DNA of 64,000 bases from an alpha proteobacterium SCGC AAA536-K22 (GTDB lineage: Bacteria; Pseudomonadota; Alphaproteobacteria; Puniceispirillales; Marisalimonadaceae): contig ATWQ01000008.1 of the NCBI GenBank assembly GCA_000421325.1, forward strand, positions 27,352 to 91,351, in the 5' to 3' direction. Of this stretch, positions 1 to 8,428 are shown in pieces. The stretch's first letter is position 1; each line of letters opens with the position of its first letter. The notes under the pieces are model-generated. The model was given only the letters and a program-made list of their open reading frames with translations, was not told the DNA's origin and did no database searches. Position numbers and translations under genes: made by a program.

Positions 1-497
1 TAGAAGACATAGCTTTGGGTTTATCACGAGTTACAAGGTGGAATGGTCAAACTACTGGTAAACATCCTTATTCAGTTGCTCAACATTCAATGTTAGTTGA
101 AGAAATATTTAACTTAGAATATCCAAATTCAAATAAAAAATGGAATTTAGCTGCTCTTTTACATGATGCACCTGAATATGTTATAGGCGATTTAATAACA
201 CCCTTTAAATATGCACTAAATAACAGCTATAGATCTGTTGAAGATAATTTAATGAAATCAATCTATATTAGATTTGGATTACCTGCTATTATTCCTAAAA
301 ACATTGAAATTAAAATTAAAAGAATAGATAAAGCTGTTGCTTGGTTTGAAGCCATTGGTATTGCTGGATACGATGAAAGTGAAGTATTTCAGATTTTAAA
401 GAAACCTAGAATTAAAACTAAAAGTAAAAGTATTATATCTTTAGCACCTAATAGTGTTGCAAAAAAATTTCTAAATAGATTTCAAGAACTTTACTAA
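1..497 (+). CDS. HD-domain phosphohydrolase, 5'-truncated by window edge
   Basis: The reading frame is open from base 3 (EDIA..) and continues into the ORF whose first possible start is a TTG at 15, so the true N-terminus lies outside the window. The visible part has the HD-superfamily pattern: a histidine in VAQHSML, then LLHDAPEYVIGD with the metal-binding HD pair, then a helical C-terminal half. This resembles YfbR-like or predicted HD hydrolases acting on nucleotides or other phosphorylated small molecules; the substrate cannot be told. It converges with the FMN oxidase gene, nine bases away. Confidence 0.75.
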   Translation, partial: EDIALGLSRVTRWNGQTTGKHPYSVAQHSMLVEEIFNLEYPNSNKKWNLAALLHDAPEYVIGDLITPFKYALNNSYRSVEDNLMKSIYIRFGLPAIIPKNIEIKIKRIDKAVAWFEAIGIAGYDESEVFQILKKPRIKTKSKSIISLAPNSVAKKFLNRFQELY

Positions 498-505
498 GAA
501 ATATT

Positions 506-1606
506 TTAGTATCCTTCACCAATTAATGGAAATGCACTTAAAGCATTTAAATTTCCAAATGAGTAATCTTTGCTTAAATATGTTTTGTCTAAATCAAAAA
601 TTGAATTAACACCTATTAGTCTTAAAGCCGTTAAAATTTCTAATTCTAATAATTCTAACATTCTCACTATAGCTTTTGTTCCACCTGCAGCTGCGGCTAA
701 TCCTTGAAGTCTTCCTATTCCTACACAATCCGCTCCCAATGCAATAGCTTTCACAACATCTGTACCTCTCATAATGCCACCGTCAAAAATAACTTTTGCA
801 TTATCCCCTATTGCATCAGCTATTTCTGGTAATACATTTAAACCACCTAGACCATAATCTAATTGTCTACCACCATGATTAGAAACATATACCACCTCAA
901 CACCATGTTCGACTGCCAACAAAGCATCTTCTTTGGTTGCAATTCCTTTAATTATAATTGGTAAGTCACAATAAGATTTAATTCTGTCAATGTCTTTCCA
1001 AGAGAATCTCATTTGATGTTCAAAACCACTTGCTGACTGTCTAGATGTAGTTCTATATCTTTTAGCTAAATCTCTCTCTCTTCTTCCGTATGCATCTAAA
1101 TCAACAGTTAAACATATTCCGGCATAATTATGTTCAATTGCACTCTTAATATTATCATCGACCCAATTTTTATCACCTCTAACATATAATTGAAATAATT
1201 TTGGGTAATTTACGCTTTTAGCAACTTCTTCTAAACCGGGCATGCAAGTTGAACTTATCATGTGCATAATACCAAATTCTGATGCAGCTAAAGTCGGAGC
1301 AGTGCCTGCCCCATCCACAAAATCTTGCATTGAACCTATAGGAGCTAAAATAACTGGCATTTTAAGTTTATGGCCAAATAAATTTACAGATAAATCTACA
1401 TTTTCAACATCTCTTAAAACTCTTGGTCTGAAAGCAAGATTATCTAAAGCAAACCTATTTCTTTTAAAAGTTGTTTCAGTTTCAGACGCACCAATTAAAT
1501 AATCCCAAGTTTCTTTTGGAAGTTTTTCTTTAGCCTTTTTAGCAAATTCGTGAAGTACTAAATATTCTTCTCCCTCAATTTTGCTTCCCATTTTTTTTTC
1601 AGTCAT
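506..1606 (-). CDS. FMN-dependent alpha-hydroxy-acid oxidase/dehydrogenase (LldD family)
   Basis: A (beta/alpha)8-barrel flavoenzyme that oxidises a 2-hydroxy acid (lactate, glycolate or mandelate type) to the 2-oxo acid. Family hallmarks are the early APIGSMQDF segment, KLFQLYVRGD, and SNHGGRQLD near residues 241-249, which holds the catalytic histidine. The phosphate-binding end follows (FDGGIMRGTDVVKAIALGAD). About 366 aa is normal for the family. I place the start at the ATG at 1606 rather than the TTG at 1618, because GGAG lies seven bases before this ATG. The substrate is not decidable from sequence; L-lactate or glycolate is plausible in a marine heterotroph. Confidence 0.88.
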   Translation of the reverse strand: MTEKKMGSKIEGEEYLVLHEFAKKAKEKLPKETWDYLIGASETETTFKRNRFALDNLAFRPRVLRDVENVDLSVNLFGHKLKMPVILAPIGSMQDFVDGAGTAPTLAASEFGIMHMISSTCMPGLEEVAKSVNYPKLFQLYVRGDKNWVDDNIKSAIEHNYAGICLTVDLDAYGRRERDLAKRYRTTSRQSASGFEHQMRFSWKDIDRIKSYCDLPIIIKGIATKEDALLAVEHGVEVVYVSNHGGRQLDYGLGGLNVLPEIADAIGDNAKVIFDGGIMRGTDVVKAIALGADCVGIGRLQGLAAAAGGTKAIVRMLELLELEILTALRLIGVNSIFDLDKTYLSKDYSFGNLNALSAFPLIGEGY

Positions 1607-1712
1607 TTTGTTCTCCAAGTCTTTAAATTGAACTATATAAAAATTAATCTTAAATGCTATAAAAAACTTGCCTTAGCCAAAAAGCTAAGTTACACAACAA
1701 TCATATGGTTTT

Positions 1713-1799
1713 GCGAGCGTGGCGGAATGGTAGACGCACTGGACTTAAAATCCAGAGTCCGATAAGGACGTGGGGGTTCAAGTCCCCCCGCTCGTACCA
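1713..1799 (+). tRNA. tRNA-Leu (anticodon UAA)
   Basis: An 87-nt cloverleaf with 3' CCA encoded. The acceptor stem GCGAGCG pairs with CGCTCGT (first pair G-U). The anticodon stem CTGGA/TCCAG encloses loop CTTAAAA with anticodon TAA. A long variable arm typical of class II tRNAs and the T-loop GTTCAAGTC follow. It stands alone between the FMN oxidase gene (divergent) and panC (same strand). Confidence 0.97.
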
Positions 1800-1845
1800 T
1801 ATAATTGATTTTATTTACCTAGATACAGTACATAGGCCATTATAA

Positions 1846-2689
1846 ATGATTATTGCCCGTACCAGAGATGATTTAAATCAAACTCTCCAAAAATTCACTC
1901 AAAAGCCTGGTAAGTTAGCATTAATACCTACTATGGGTAATTTGCATAGTGGGCATCTATCATTAGTAAGATTAGCAAAATTAAATGCTAAAAAGACAAT
2001 TACAACAATTTTTGTTAATCCACTTCAATTTGGAAAAAATGAAGATTTTGAAAAATATCCAAGAAGTGAAGAAATAGATATCAACAAATTAAGAAAAGAA
2101 AAATGTGATATTTTATTTATACCCATTAACAGACATGAAGTGTTTCCTAAATTTGAAGAGGTTAAAAAAATTGAGTCTGGAAAGCTTGGAAACGAACTTT
2201 GTGGTAAAATTAGACCAGGACATTTTGATGGTGTGTTGACAGTAGTAAATAAAATTTTTGATATGATAAAACCTGATATTGCAATTTTTGGTGCTAAAGA
2301 CTACCAACAACAAATATTGATAAGCGAAATGTCTAAAATATTGCACCCTTATTTAACTATATTAAAAGCTCCAATTATAAGATCTAAAAATGGTGTTGCC
2401 TTATCTTCTAGAAATAATTATTTATCAGAGAAAGAAATGAATTTAGCCTCAAATTTATTCAAGTGTCTTGAAAATAGTGTGAAGTTATATAATGACAATG
2501 TTCTTCTAAATGAAATTATTGAAAATGCACAAAAATTTTTAATTTCAAAAAAATTAAATCCTGACTATTTCGAACTAAGGGATAACAAACTAAACAATAT
2601 TAACGAAAATCATTTTAATGGAAAAAAAAGTTTTTTTAAGTTCTGTTACATTAAATAAAACACGAATAATCGATAACATTGAATTTTAA
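1846..2689 (+). CDS. panC: Pantoate--beta-alanine ligase, with apparent +1 frameshift near the 3' end
   Basis: PanC joins pantoate and beta-alanine using ATP, the last step to pantothenate (vitamin B5, CoA precursor). TMGNLHSGHLSLV carries the HxGH nucleotide-binding motif, FGAKDYQQ the second ATP motif and SSRNNYLS the pantoate-site region. The uninterrupted frame stops at 2658 with an atypical tail (KSFFKFCYIK). Dropping one base at the A8 run (2622-2629) or the adjacent T7 run restores FLSSVTLNKTRIIDNIEF and a stop at 2687-2689. That is the expected family C-terminus, and it abuts the rhomboid ATG at 2690. The gene is therefore either mis-sequenced, slippage-corrected or recently broken. 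Confidence 0.92.
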
Positions 2690-3409
2690 ATGTTTTTTTT
2701 TCCTTTTGCTGATGAAAATCCAACCAAAAAAAAACCCATAGTTAGTTGGAGCATCATTTTTATTTGTTCTCTGTTGTTTGTTAATTATGTTTTTGAACAA
2801 GAGTATATTAAAGATAAAATTATTTTAAGTTTTGGAATGATACCTGCTGTTTTATTTGGGTATTCTGAGTTGTCTACAAATTTAAAAATTATTCCTCCTT
2901 TTCTTTCAATAATCACTTCTATGTTTTTACATGGTGGATGGATGCACTTAGTAGGTAACATGACTTATCTATATATTTTTGGTGATAATATTGAAGAAAC
3001 ATTAGGAAAAACAAAATTTATTATTTTTTATTTTTTAACTGGTGGGTTTGCTGCTTTATCACAAGCTATGTTAGATATAAACTCTACAATCCCCATGATT
3101 GGTGCTTCAGGGGCTATTGCAGGAGTATTAGGTGCATATTTAGTTTTATTTCCAAAAGCAAAAATCAAGGTTTTTTTCTGGTTTATTATTTTTTTTAAAA
3201 TATTTAAAATTAGAGCCTTTATAGTTCTTGGAGGTTGGATTTTTATACAGTTTTTAAGCTTTAATCAAAATGACTTAAACTCAGGCGGCGTGGCCTATGC
3301 TGCACATATTGGAGGCTTCATTTCTGGGGTTGTTTTAATTAACCTTATGAAAAATAAAACAAGAACAAAAGGGAAAATATCAAGAACCTCAATACCTGAT
3401 TCTAAATAA
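2690..3409 (+). CDS. Rhomboid-family intramembrane serine protease
   Basis: A 239-aa polytopic membrane protein that cleaves transmembrane substrates within the bilayer. GASG at residues 138-141 contains the catalytic serine (Ser140) and AAHIGGF has the catalytic histidine (His206). HGGWMHLVGN (81-90) is the conserved loop and helix-2 motif containing the oxyanion residues. Several hydrophobic helices fill the rest, and the C-terminus is basic. The ATG directly follows the restored panC stop (TAAATG), which suggests cotranscription. Confidence 0.9.
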   Translation: MFFFPFADENPTKKKPIVSWSIIFICSLLFVNYVFEQEYIKDKIILSFGMIPAVLFGYSELSTNLKIIPPFLSIITSMFLHGGWMHLVGNMTYLYIFGDNIEETLGKTKFIIFYFLTGGFAALSQAMLDINSTIPMIGASGAIAGVLGAYLVLFPKAKIKVFFWFIIFFKIFKIRAFIVLGGWIFIQFLSFNQNDLNSGGVAYAAHIGGFISGVVLINLMKNKTRTKGKISRTSIPDSK

Positions 3410-3413
3410 GTTT

Positions 3414-4187
3414 TTAGAAAGACCTTTCATCTAATTCATTTTCTTCAACAATTTTACCTATTCCTCCTAATTTAATTATTGCTGATAAAACAGCTTGAGA
3501 TGCCTGATTTAGTAAACTTTCATATTCTGATCTCAAAACTATTGAAGTACCAAAATTGCCAGGTTTAAAATACGGATAGGACCCTATTTTTACAGTTTTA
3601 AATTTTTTTTCAATTTGTTCTAAATCTTTAGCAATTAAACCTTCACCTACGTTACTAGAAACAGTTTTTGACTTAAGTTTTATTCCACCTACAAGATCAT
3701 ATAAGATGGTACTAAACATACCTTGCATTATTTTAGGAACTCCAGCAAAAACAAATAAATTTTCTATTTTATAACCTGGTGCTGCTGAAACAGGATTATC
3801 AATTAAAATTGAATTAGTAGGAATTATTGCCATTTTTTGACGAGCTTCGTTAAACTCAATATTCGTCCCTTCATAATGTATTTTTAATCTCCGCATAGCC
3901 TCAGGATCCTTAACTAATTTTTGATTAAAGGCACTTGCAACAGAATCTGTAGTAATATCATCATGTGTTGGGCCTATACCTCCACAAGAAAAAACATACG
4001 TAAATTTTTTTGTAAAAGTTTTTACAGTTTCAATAATTGTTTCAGAATCATCTGAAATTATTCTTGCCTCGATTAGCCTGACACCAATATTATTTAATTC
4101 AGTTGCAATCCAATTAATATTAGTATCTTTAGTTCTACCTGACAAAATTTCATCACCAATTATTATTATACCTGCCGTTGAAACCAT
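3414..4187 (-). CDS. CinA N-terminal-domain / molybdopterin-binding-like protein
   Basis: This 257-aa protein has the MoaB/Mog fold found as the N-terminal (COG1058) domain of CinA: GDEILSGRTKDTN at the start and GGIGPTHDDIT around residue 70. It lacks the C-terminal nicotinamide-nucleotide amidase domain of full CinA, as is usual for the alphaproteobacterial form. The domain is linked to ADP-ribose or nucleotide repair chemistry in some members; the role here is unproven. It converges with the rhomboid gene, four bases apart, and diverges from map. Confidence 0.85.
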   Translation of the reverse strand: MVSTAGIIIIGDEILSGRTKDTNINWIATELNNIGVRLIEARIISDDSETIIETVKTFTKKFTYVFSCGGIGPTHDDITTDSVASAFNQKLVKDPEAMRRLKIHYEGTNIEFNEARQKMAIIPTNSILIDNPVSAAPGYKIENLFVFAGVPKIMQGMFSTILYDLVGGIKLKSKTVSSNVGEGLIAKDLEQIEKKFKTVKIGSYPYFKPGNFGTSIVLRSEYESLLNQASQAVLSAIIKLGGIGKIVEENELDERSF

Positions 4188-4273
4188 AAATAGTTATCCT
4201 TAAAAAAAATTAATATTGTACGTAAATACTTATAAATATATATATATAACATATAAACTAATGTTTGGTCATA

Positions 4274-5062
4274 ATGAATAATCAAATTGAAATACATAAT
4301 AAAGAAGCTTTTAACAAAATGCACAATGCAGGCACATTAGCTGCAAAAGTGTTAGATTATATAACTCAATATGTTAAGAAAGGTGTTTCAACAGGACACT
4401 TAGATGATTTATGCCATGATTATATAATTAAAAATCATGCTGTACCTGCACCTCTTAATTATAGAGGATTTCCAAAATCTACATGTATTTCAGTAAATCA
4501 TGTTGTTTGTCATGGTATACCTGGAGATAAAATTCTTGATGAAGGCGATATCTTAAATATTGATATTACTGTCATACTTGACGGATGGTATGGAGATACT
4601 AGCAGAATGTATTTTGTAGGAGAACCTTCAAAAAAAGCAAAATTTCTTACAAAAATTACATATGAATGTCTCTGGTTAGGCATAGAAACAGTAAAGCCTG
4701 GAAGTACAACAGGTGACATAGGTCATGCCATTCAAAAGCATGCAGAAAAAAACAGTTTATCTGTAGTTAGAGATTTTACTGGTCATGGTTTAGGTAAAGT
4801 TTTTCACTCACCTCCAACTATTTTACATTATGGACAACCTAATTCTGGTGACACTCTTGAAGAAGGTATGTTTTTTACAATTGAGCCAATGATAAACTCG
4901 GGTAAATATGATGTTAAAATTTTGTCTGATGGATGGACAGCTGTTACACGAGATAAAAGTTTGTCTGCGCAATTTGAGCATAGTATTGGCGTGACCTCAA
5001 ATGGTTATGAGGTGTTTACTAATTCACCTAAAGGGTATACCCAGCCAGAATATCCAATTTAG
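4274..5062 (+). CDS. map: Type I methionine aminopeptidase
   Basis: A dinuclear-metal peptidase that removes the initiator methionine from nascent proteins. The metal ligands are visible in order: the two Asp in ILNIDITVILDGWYGDTSR, the His in GHGLGKVFHSPP, the Glu in FFTIEPMI and the Glu in QFEHSIGV. CHGIPGD holds the substrate-binding His. I prefer the ATG at 4274 over the TTG at 4265. About 262 aa matches the short bacterial type Ia enzymes without an N-terminal zinc extension. Confidence 0.96.
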   Translation: MNNQIEIHNKEAFNKMHNAGTLAAKVLDYITQYVKKGVSTGHLDDLCHDYIIKNHAVPAPLNYRGFPKSTCISVNHVVCHGIPGDKILDEGDILNIDITVILDGWYGDTSRMYFVGEPSKKAKFLTKITYECLWLGIETVKPGSTTGDIGHAIQKHAEKNSLSVVRDFTGHGLGKVFHSPPTILHYGQPNSGDTLEEGMFFTIEPMINSGKYDVKILSDGWTAVTRDKSLSAQFEHSIGVTSNGYEVFTNSPKGYTQPEYPI

Positions 5063-5075
5063 AAATTAAAAATAT

Positions 5076-5252
5076 TCACCTGTTATTTTTTAAATTGTTA
5101 TCTAGTGTTTTCTTAATAGAATTAGACGTTTCTTTTATAATAGGCTTAGCTTTTTTATATGCTTTTAAAGCAACTTCTCCTGCCTTTTTTCTTGCTTTAG
5201 GATTAGTTGCTAAAATTTTGATCGCATTTTTTAAAATTGAACCAATTATCAT
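5076..5252 (-). CDS. Small basic helical protein, hypothetical
   Basis: A 58-aa ORF (ATG at 5252, TGA at 5078-5076) filling most of the gap between map and purB. It opens with a short hydrophobic segment (MIIGSILKNAIKILA) followed by a lysine-rich amphipathic stretch (NPKARKKAGEVALKAYKKAK). Composition and a good fit in the gap suggest it is real. I do not recognise a family. A membrane- or nucleic-acid-associated helix is possible from the charge pattern but is not demonstrated. Confidence 0.55.
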   Translation of the reverse strand: MIIGSILKNAIKILATNPKARKKAGEVALKAYKKAKPIIKETSNSIKKTLDNNLKNNR

Positions 5253-5381
5253 TAAACTCTCGTATTAAAATTAAAAAGAAAATATGTATATATTAATACA
5301 TTTTTTAAGTATAAGGAAATCTTATAAAATAATTTTTTTATTATTTTTTTTTAAAAAAATTGCATTTCATTAGGTTTAAAT

Positions 5382-6698
5382 ATGATTGAACGATATTCAA
5401 GAAAAGAGATGGTTCAGATTTGGTCTCAAGAAGAAAAATTTAATATTTGGTTCCAAATTGAAGCACATGCGTGTGATGCTCAAGCAGAATTAGGTGTTAT
5501 ACCAAAAATTGCTGCTAAAGTGATATGGGAAAAAGGTAAATTTGACATAGATAAAATAGATGAAATTGAAAAGACCACTAAACATGATGTTATTGCTTTC
5601 TTAACAAACTTGGCTGAATATATTGGAGAAGATGCAAGATTTATTCACCAAGGAATGACGTCATCAGATGTTCTGGACACTACTCTATCAATACAGTTAA
5701 AAAAAGCATCTGATATTTTGTTAAAAGATATTGATGAGTTACTTGCAACACTTAAAAAGCGTTCTCTAGAACACAAAAAAACCGTAACAATTGGAAGATC
5801 ACATGGTATTCATGCTGAACCAGTAACTTTTGGGTTAAAGTTAGCTGGGTATTATGCTGAATTTAAACGTAATAGAAAAAGATTGCTTGAAGCTAAAAAA
5901 GAAATAAGCACATGCGCAATTTCAGGAGCAGTAGGCACATTTGCTCACATTGATCCTTATATAGAGTATTATGTCTCAAATAAATTAGGATTAATACCTG
6001 AGGAAGTTTCTACACAAATAATTCCAAGAGATAGGCATGCAATGTTTTTTTCTACGCTTGGAGTTATTGCGTCTAGTGTTGAACGACTAGCAACTGAAAT
6101 TAGACATCTGCAAAGAACAGAAGTCAGAGAGGCAGAGGAGTATTTTTCACAAGGTCAAAAAGGTTCAAGCGCAATGCCTCATAAAAGAAACCCTGTACTT
6201 ACAGAAAATTTAACTGGACTTGCTAGATTAGTAAGATCTTCTGTAGTACCAGCATTAGAAAATGTAGCACTATGGCATGAGCGTGATATTTCTCATTCTT
6301 CTGTTGAAAGAATGATGGCTCCTGATGCAACAATAACTCTAGATTTTGCACTTCATAGATTAAATAATGTAATTCAAAACTTACTAATATACCCTGATAC
6401 TATGCTATCTAATTTAGAAAAATTAGGTGGACTAGTTCATTCCCAACAATTGTTAATAGCACTTACACAAAAAGGTGCAAGTAGAGAAAACGCCTATGAA
6501 ATGGTCCAGAGCAATGCCATGAAGGTCTGGGAAACTCCTGAACATAAACGAAAAAATGTTTATAAAGATTTACTTAAAAAAGATTCTGAAGTGTCGAAAT
6601 TTCTTAATGAAAAGGAAATAGATGACTTATTTAATCTAGATCAGCATTTTGTTCATGTTGACACAATTTTTGATAGAGTTTTTGATAAAGAGGAATAA
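5382..6698 (+). CDS. purB: Adenylosuccinate lyase
   Basis: PurB acts twice in purine synthesis, cleaving SAICAR to AICAR and adenylosuccinate to AMP, releasing fumarate. The fumarase/aspartase superfamily signature is GSSAMPHKRNP (around 265-275). QGMTSSDVLDT and IGRSHGIHAEPVTFG (catalytic His) are also present. The 438-aa length is normal for the short bacterial type. It starts a same-strand run purB-purC-purS-purQ-purL, with purC beginning four bases after its stop. Confidence 0.97.
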   Translation: MIERYSRKEMVQIWSQEEKFNIWFQIEAHACDAQAELGVIPKIAAKVIWEKGKFDIDKIDEIEKTTKHDVIAFLTNLAEYIGEDARFIHQGMTSSDVLDTTLSIQLKKASDILLKDIDELLATLKKRSLEHKKTVTIGRSHGIHAEPVTFGLKLAGYYAEFKRNRKRLLEAKKEISTCAISGAVGTFAHIDPYIEYYVSNKLGLIPEEVSTQIIPRDRHAMFFSTLGVIASSVERLATEIRHLQRTEVREAEEYFSQGQKGSSAMPHKRNPVLTENLTGLARLVRSSVVPALENVALWHERDISHSSVERMMAPDATITLDFALHRLNNVIQNLLIYPDTMLSNLEKLGGLVHSQQLLIALTQKGASRENAYEMVQSNAMKVWETPEHKRKNVYKDLLKKDSEVSKFLNEKEIDDLFNLDQHFVHVDTIFDRVFDKEE

Positions 6699-6702
6699 TT
6701 TT

Positions 6703-7470
6703 ATGTCAAAAAAGAAAATTTTGTATGAAGGTAAGGCTAAGACAATACTTGAAGGCCCTACTCCAGATACCGTCATACAATATTTTAAAGATGATGCTAC
6801 AGCGAATAATGCTGAAAAACACTCAATTATTAATGGAAAAGGTGTGTTAAATAATTCAATTTCTGATTTTTTAATGAAAAGGATCAATGAAATTGGAATA
6901 CCAACTCATTATATAAAAAAATTAAATATGAGAGAACAACTTGTAAGAAAAGTAGAAATTATTCCTGTTGAATTTGTTGTAAGAAATATTGCAACTGGAT
7001 CTATTGTAAAAAGGCTAGGCTTAAAAGAAGGTAAAATTTTTTCTAGACCTTTGATAGAGCATTATTTAAAAAAAGACGAATTAGGTGACCCTTTAATTAA
7101 TGAATATCATATTATTAATTTTGAGTGGGGAACTCGTGATGAATTAGACGAAATGAATGAGTATGGACTTCGCATAAATGATTTTCTTAGGGGATTATTT
7201 TTGGGAATTGGCCTTAAACTTATAGACTTTAAAATCGAATTTGGTAGATATTATTCTGAAGATGGTAATTCTGTATTATTATTAGCCGACGAGATAAGTC
7301 CTGATAATTGTAGATTATGGGATGTAAAAACTAACCACAAAATGGATAAAGATTTATTTCGTCAAGATATAGGCGGCTTAAAAGAGGCATATCAAGAAGT
7401 TGCAGACAGATTAGGAATTCTTCCTGAAAAGAAAAAATACTCAAATGCTAAGACAGAAATTGTTAAATAA
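6703..7470 (+). CDS. purC: Phosphoribosylaminoimidazole-succinocarboxamide synthase
   Basis: SAICAR synthetase, ligating aspartate to CAIR with ATP. The family pattern YEGKAKTI at the N-terminus, RNIATGSIVKRLG, DFKIEFG and ADEISPDNCRLWD are all present. An upstream in-frame TTG at 6649 lies inside purB. The ATG at 6703, preceded by GAGG, gives the normal 255-aa protein starting MSKKKILYEGK. It sits in the purine operon between purB and purS. Confidence 0.97.
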   Translation: MSKKKILYEGKAKTILEGPTPDTVIQYFKDDATANNAEKHSIINGKGVLNNSISDFLMKRINEIGIPTHYIKKLNMREQLVRKVEIIPVEFVVRNIATGSIVKRLGLKEGKIFSRPLIEHYLKKDELGDPLINEYHIINFEWGTRDELDEMNEYGLRINDFLRGLFLGIGLKLIDFKIEFGRYYSEDGNSVLLLADEISPDNCRLWDVKTNHKMDKDLFRQDIGGLKEAYQEVADRLGILPEKKKYSNAKTEIVK

Positions 7471-7481
7471 AGAGGGGTTGA

Positions 7482-7727
7482 ATGAAAGTTGTTATAAATA
7501 TATCCCTTAAAGAAGGTGTGTTAGACCCAGAAGGACAAGCAATTAAAACCTCTCTATCAAACCTTGGTTTTAAAAACTTTAGTGATGTTCGAACTGGAAA
7601 ACAAATTATTTTGAATTTTAAAAAAATAGATGAAAATGAGGCTATTTTAGCGACTAAAAAAATGTGTGAAGATTTGTTAGTTAATACTGTTATTGAAACG
7701 TATAAAATAAATGTTTTAAAGGATTAA
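7482..7727 (+). CDS. purS: FGAM synthase subunit PurS
   Basis: An 81-aa small subunit of the three-part formylglycinamidine ribonucleotide synthase. It forms the bridge between glutaminase PurQ and the ATP-dependent PurL. KEGVLDPEGQAI and VRTGKQI are the typical conserved segments. Eleven bases separate it from purC and eight from purQ. The separate PurS/PurQ/small PurL architecture agrees with an alphaproteobacterium rather than the single large enzyme of enteric bacteria. Confidence 0.95.
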   Translation: MKVVINISLKEGVLDPEGQAIKTSLSNLGFKNFSDVRTGKQIILNFKKIDENEAILATKKMCEDLLVNTVIETYKINVLKD

Positions 7728-7735
7728 AAGAATTA

Positions 7736-8428
7736 ATGCGCTCAGGAGTTACAATATTTCCAGGGTCTAATTGTGATAGGGACATCATTGTTGCACTTAA
7801 AGAAATCAGTGGTAAAACACCTATTAAAATGTGGCATAAAGATACAGAATTTCCTAATTTAGATTTAATTGTAATTCCTGGAGGGTTCAGTTTTGGCGAT
7901 TATCTTAGATGTGGAGCTTTGGCCGCAAGATCTCCAATAATTAAAAATATTAAAAATCATATAAGTCGTGGAGGTGCAGTTCTTGGCATATGTAATGGAT
8001 TTCAAATATTGATTGAAGCAGGAATACTTCCAGGGTCATTAATAAGAAATGAGAAATTGCTTTTCACATGTAGAAAGACAATTTTAGAAATACAAGATTC
8101 AATGATAAGTCCTTTTCTATCTGGTCTTAAAAAAGGGCAATATTTAAATATACCTGTAGCTCATAACGAAGGTAATTTTTTTGCTTCAGAAACACTTTTG
8201 AATGAATTAAAAAATGAAGGAAGAATTGCTTTTAAATATGTAAAAGAAGCAAATACAGATGATGATTATAATCCTAACGGGTCGTGCAATGATATTGCAG
8301 GAATATTGTCTAAGAATGGAAAAGTTCTAGGTATGATGCCTCACCCTGAAAGAGCTATATATAATCTACATGGTGGAACAGATGGCTTGAAATTTCTTTC
8401 TAAAACTTTTGAAAAATTAATTGGGTAA
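7736..8428 (+). CDS. purQ: FGAM synthase glutaminase subunit PurQ
   Basis: A class I glutamine amidotransferase that supplies ammonia to PurL. The nucleophile cysteine lies in GICNGFQILIEAG and the catalytic His/Glu pair in MMPHPERA near the C-terminus. IPGGFSFGDYLRCGA forms the oxyanion region. The 230-aa length is typical. Its TAA is followed immediately by the purL ATG, so the two are likely translationally coupled. Confidence 0.96.
   Translation: MRSGVTIFPGSNCDRDIIVALKEISGKTPIKMWHKDTEFPNLDLIVIPGGFSFGDYLRCGALAARSPIIKNIKNHISRGGAVLGICNGFQILIEAGILPGSLIRNEKLLFTCRKTILEIQDSMISPFLSGLKKGQYLNIPVAHNEGNFFASETLLNELKNEGRIAFKYVKEANTDDDYNPNGSCNDIAGILSKNGKVLGMMPHPERAIYNLHGGTDGLKFLSKTFEKLIG

Noticed and set aside
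5253..5381. Purine riboswitch or PurR operator before purB
   Set aside because: The gap is almost pure A/T with no recognisable riboswitch core or palindromic operator.
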